Of a DNA stretch of 64,000 bases, positions 62,972 through 64,000 are shown piece by piece. Position 1 is the stretch's first letter. Every line of letters begins with the position of its first letter. The position numbers and the translations under genes are program-made. Under the pieces are notes generated by a model that was not told the origin of the DNA, searched no databases, and worked only from the letters and a program-made list of their open reading frames with translations. The stretch is from NCBI RefSeq assembly GCF_000264905.1, contig NW_006763133.1:2118329-2182328 (forward strand). The letters run 5' to 3'. This stretch comes from Stereum hirsutum FP-91666 SS1. Lineage: Eukaryota > Basidiomycota > Agaricomycetes > Russulales > Stereaceae.

Positions 62972-64000
62972 ATGGCCTCTCTAGACGATATCTGGGACAT
63001 TCCCGCTGACGAGATCGAGACAGTGCCCGCCAAAAGCAACGCACCCCTCTTCCTTCCCTCTGACGAATCCGACAATGATGCTGGCCCTACTGCTTCATCT
63101 CGTCCGTCCAAATCAGGGGCAAAAGCGACCACATCCACACAATCGAAGCAACAACCCTCTCGCGCGGAGATTGATGCCTTGTTCGCAGACATCGACGAAC
63201 CAGATGACTTCCAGGAGCTCGCACCAGCCCTCGATCTTGATGCTCTCCGACGTCAAGCGGACGCGCGCAACGCGCACAAAGCTCGCCCTGCCGTCCCTGC
63301 ATCTCGACCCACGCAAACACAAACACAGAGCCAATATAAGGGGAAGGGGAAGGGAAAAGATAAAGGAGCGTATGCGCTGGATATGGATGGTGGAGACGAA
63401 GGCGAAGAGGACAAGGAAGCGGGTGAAGGGAAGGATAAGAAAAAGAAGAGAAAGCCAATACCTAAGATGGACGAGGCGAGATTGTTGGGCAAGGACGGTT
63501 TTCCGGCGTTGATAAAGACTACGAAGGATTGGAAACCTAGAGGCAAAGGACATGAGGTCTGTTCTTTCCCTCTCGTTCTTCTGTTTTCAGTTATTGAGGC
63601 ATTCGACATCAGGCAGCAGACCTTAACCAAGTACTCCAGATATACCAGTTCTGGACAGCAAGAATGTATCCGAAGACACGATTTCGAGATACTGTTGATC
63701 GCGTTGAGAGGCTTTGTCATTCCAAACGGATGCATGTGTGTGCCCTTCACCTTCACTTTCGACCGCTTTATCTTTGTGCACCGTACAAGTTTGCTCATAA
63801 TCTCATATTCCCACATTTTAGGTGGCACTATCGGTGTGGCGAGACGAATCCAAAGGGTTGATTAATGGCGAAGATTTCAACGACGACGACGCTCTTGATA
63901 TCTCTTCTGACGACGAAGTTGAACCAAGCGCAAAGAGGGCCAAGGTATCGGCTGCCTCTGGACCCTCAGACGTGGAGGACGTGATGGAGATGGACTCAGA
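62972..64000 (+). CDS. CSM3: Replication fork protection protein Csm3/Swi3/TIPIN (partial, cut by right edge)
   Basis: Partner of Tof1/Timeless that stabilises replication forks and supports the S-phase checkpoint. The N-terminus (MASLDDIWDIPADEIETVPA) is acidic. A Gln/Thr-rich and Lys-rich stretch leads to the Swi3 domain: DEARLLGKDGFPALIKTTKD, WKPRGKGHEAADLNQVLQIY, QFWTARMYPKTRFRDTVDRV and ERLCHSKRMHVALSVWRDES, then KGLINGEDFNDDD. Two introns (63557-63622 and about 63737-63821) restore this exactly. The tail beyond is acidic with SSDDEVEPSAKRAK. The stop codon is outside the window. TIPIN is the animal name. Confidence 0.95.

Overview
The window is nuclear DNA of a filamentous basidiomycete, most likely Agaricomycotina. 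The evidence is a dense gene layout, many short introns (about 45-100 nt, GT-AG with a CTNAC-like branch region), roughly 50% GC, and basidiomycete-type proteins: a DPBB secreted protein with an N-terminal Cys module, a CE16-like esterase and a TAM-type methyltransferase. All gene models below were spliced by hand from the sequence. Spans run from start codon to stop codon and include introns.

Layout. 1-17 kb: an MFS transporter (cut by the left edge), RAD54, a LIN1/CD2BP2-type GYF protein, a PQ-loop vacuolar transporter, a LisH-CTLH-CRA protein, an unrecognised leucine-rich protein, a gene-poor 3.3-kb gap, and a small basic protein. 17-26 kb: NCE101-like, NAA25/MDM20 (NatB), RPA2, a divergent tandem RPA2 paralogue, and a SGNH/CE16 esterase. 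27-41 kb: ATG2, RLP24 and SPT6. 41-54 kb: a small membrane protein, SRP54, SPT8 (SAGA), a methyltransferase, PAB1 and a SCAMP. 54-64 kb: the secreted DPBB protein, a COQ11-like SDR, a 1.8-kb gap with short diverged repeats, mitochondrial adenylate kinase, the N-terminal methyltransferase NTM1, and CSM3/TIPIN (cut by the right edge).

Most genes are conserved housekeeping functions. Themes recur: DNA repair and replication (RAD54, RPA2 and its paralogue, CSM3), chromatin and transcription (SPT6, SPT8), N-terminal protein modification (NAA25, NTM1), translation and secretion (PAB1, RLP24, SRP54, SCAMP). Many genes are divergent pairs sharing promoters of 170-450 bp. Three replication or repair genes carry ACGCGT (MluI cell-cycle box) sites just upstream, clustered before CSM3.

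No dramatically novel multi-gene system is visible. The best leads are the RPA2 tandem duplication with conserved intron phases, an Spt5-like TP-rich tail on SPT6, the ACGCGT cluster, unusual splice sites (a GC-AG intron, recurrent GTTCGT donors, an 18-nt microexon), and a 22-bp degenerate repeat in the 58-59 kb gap.
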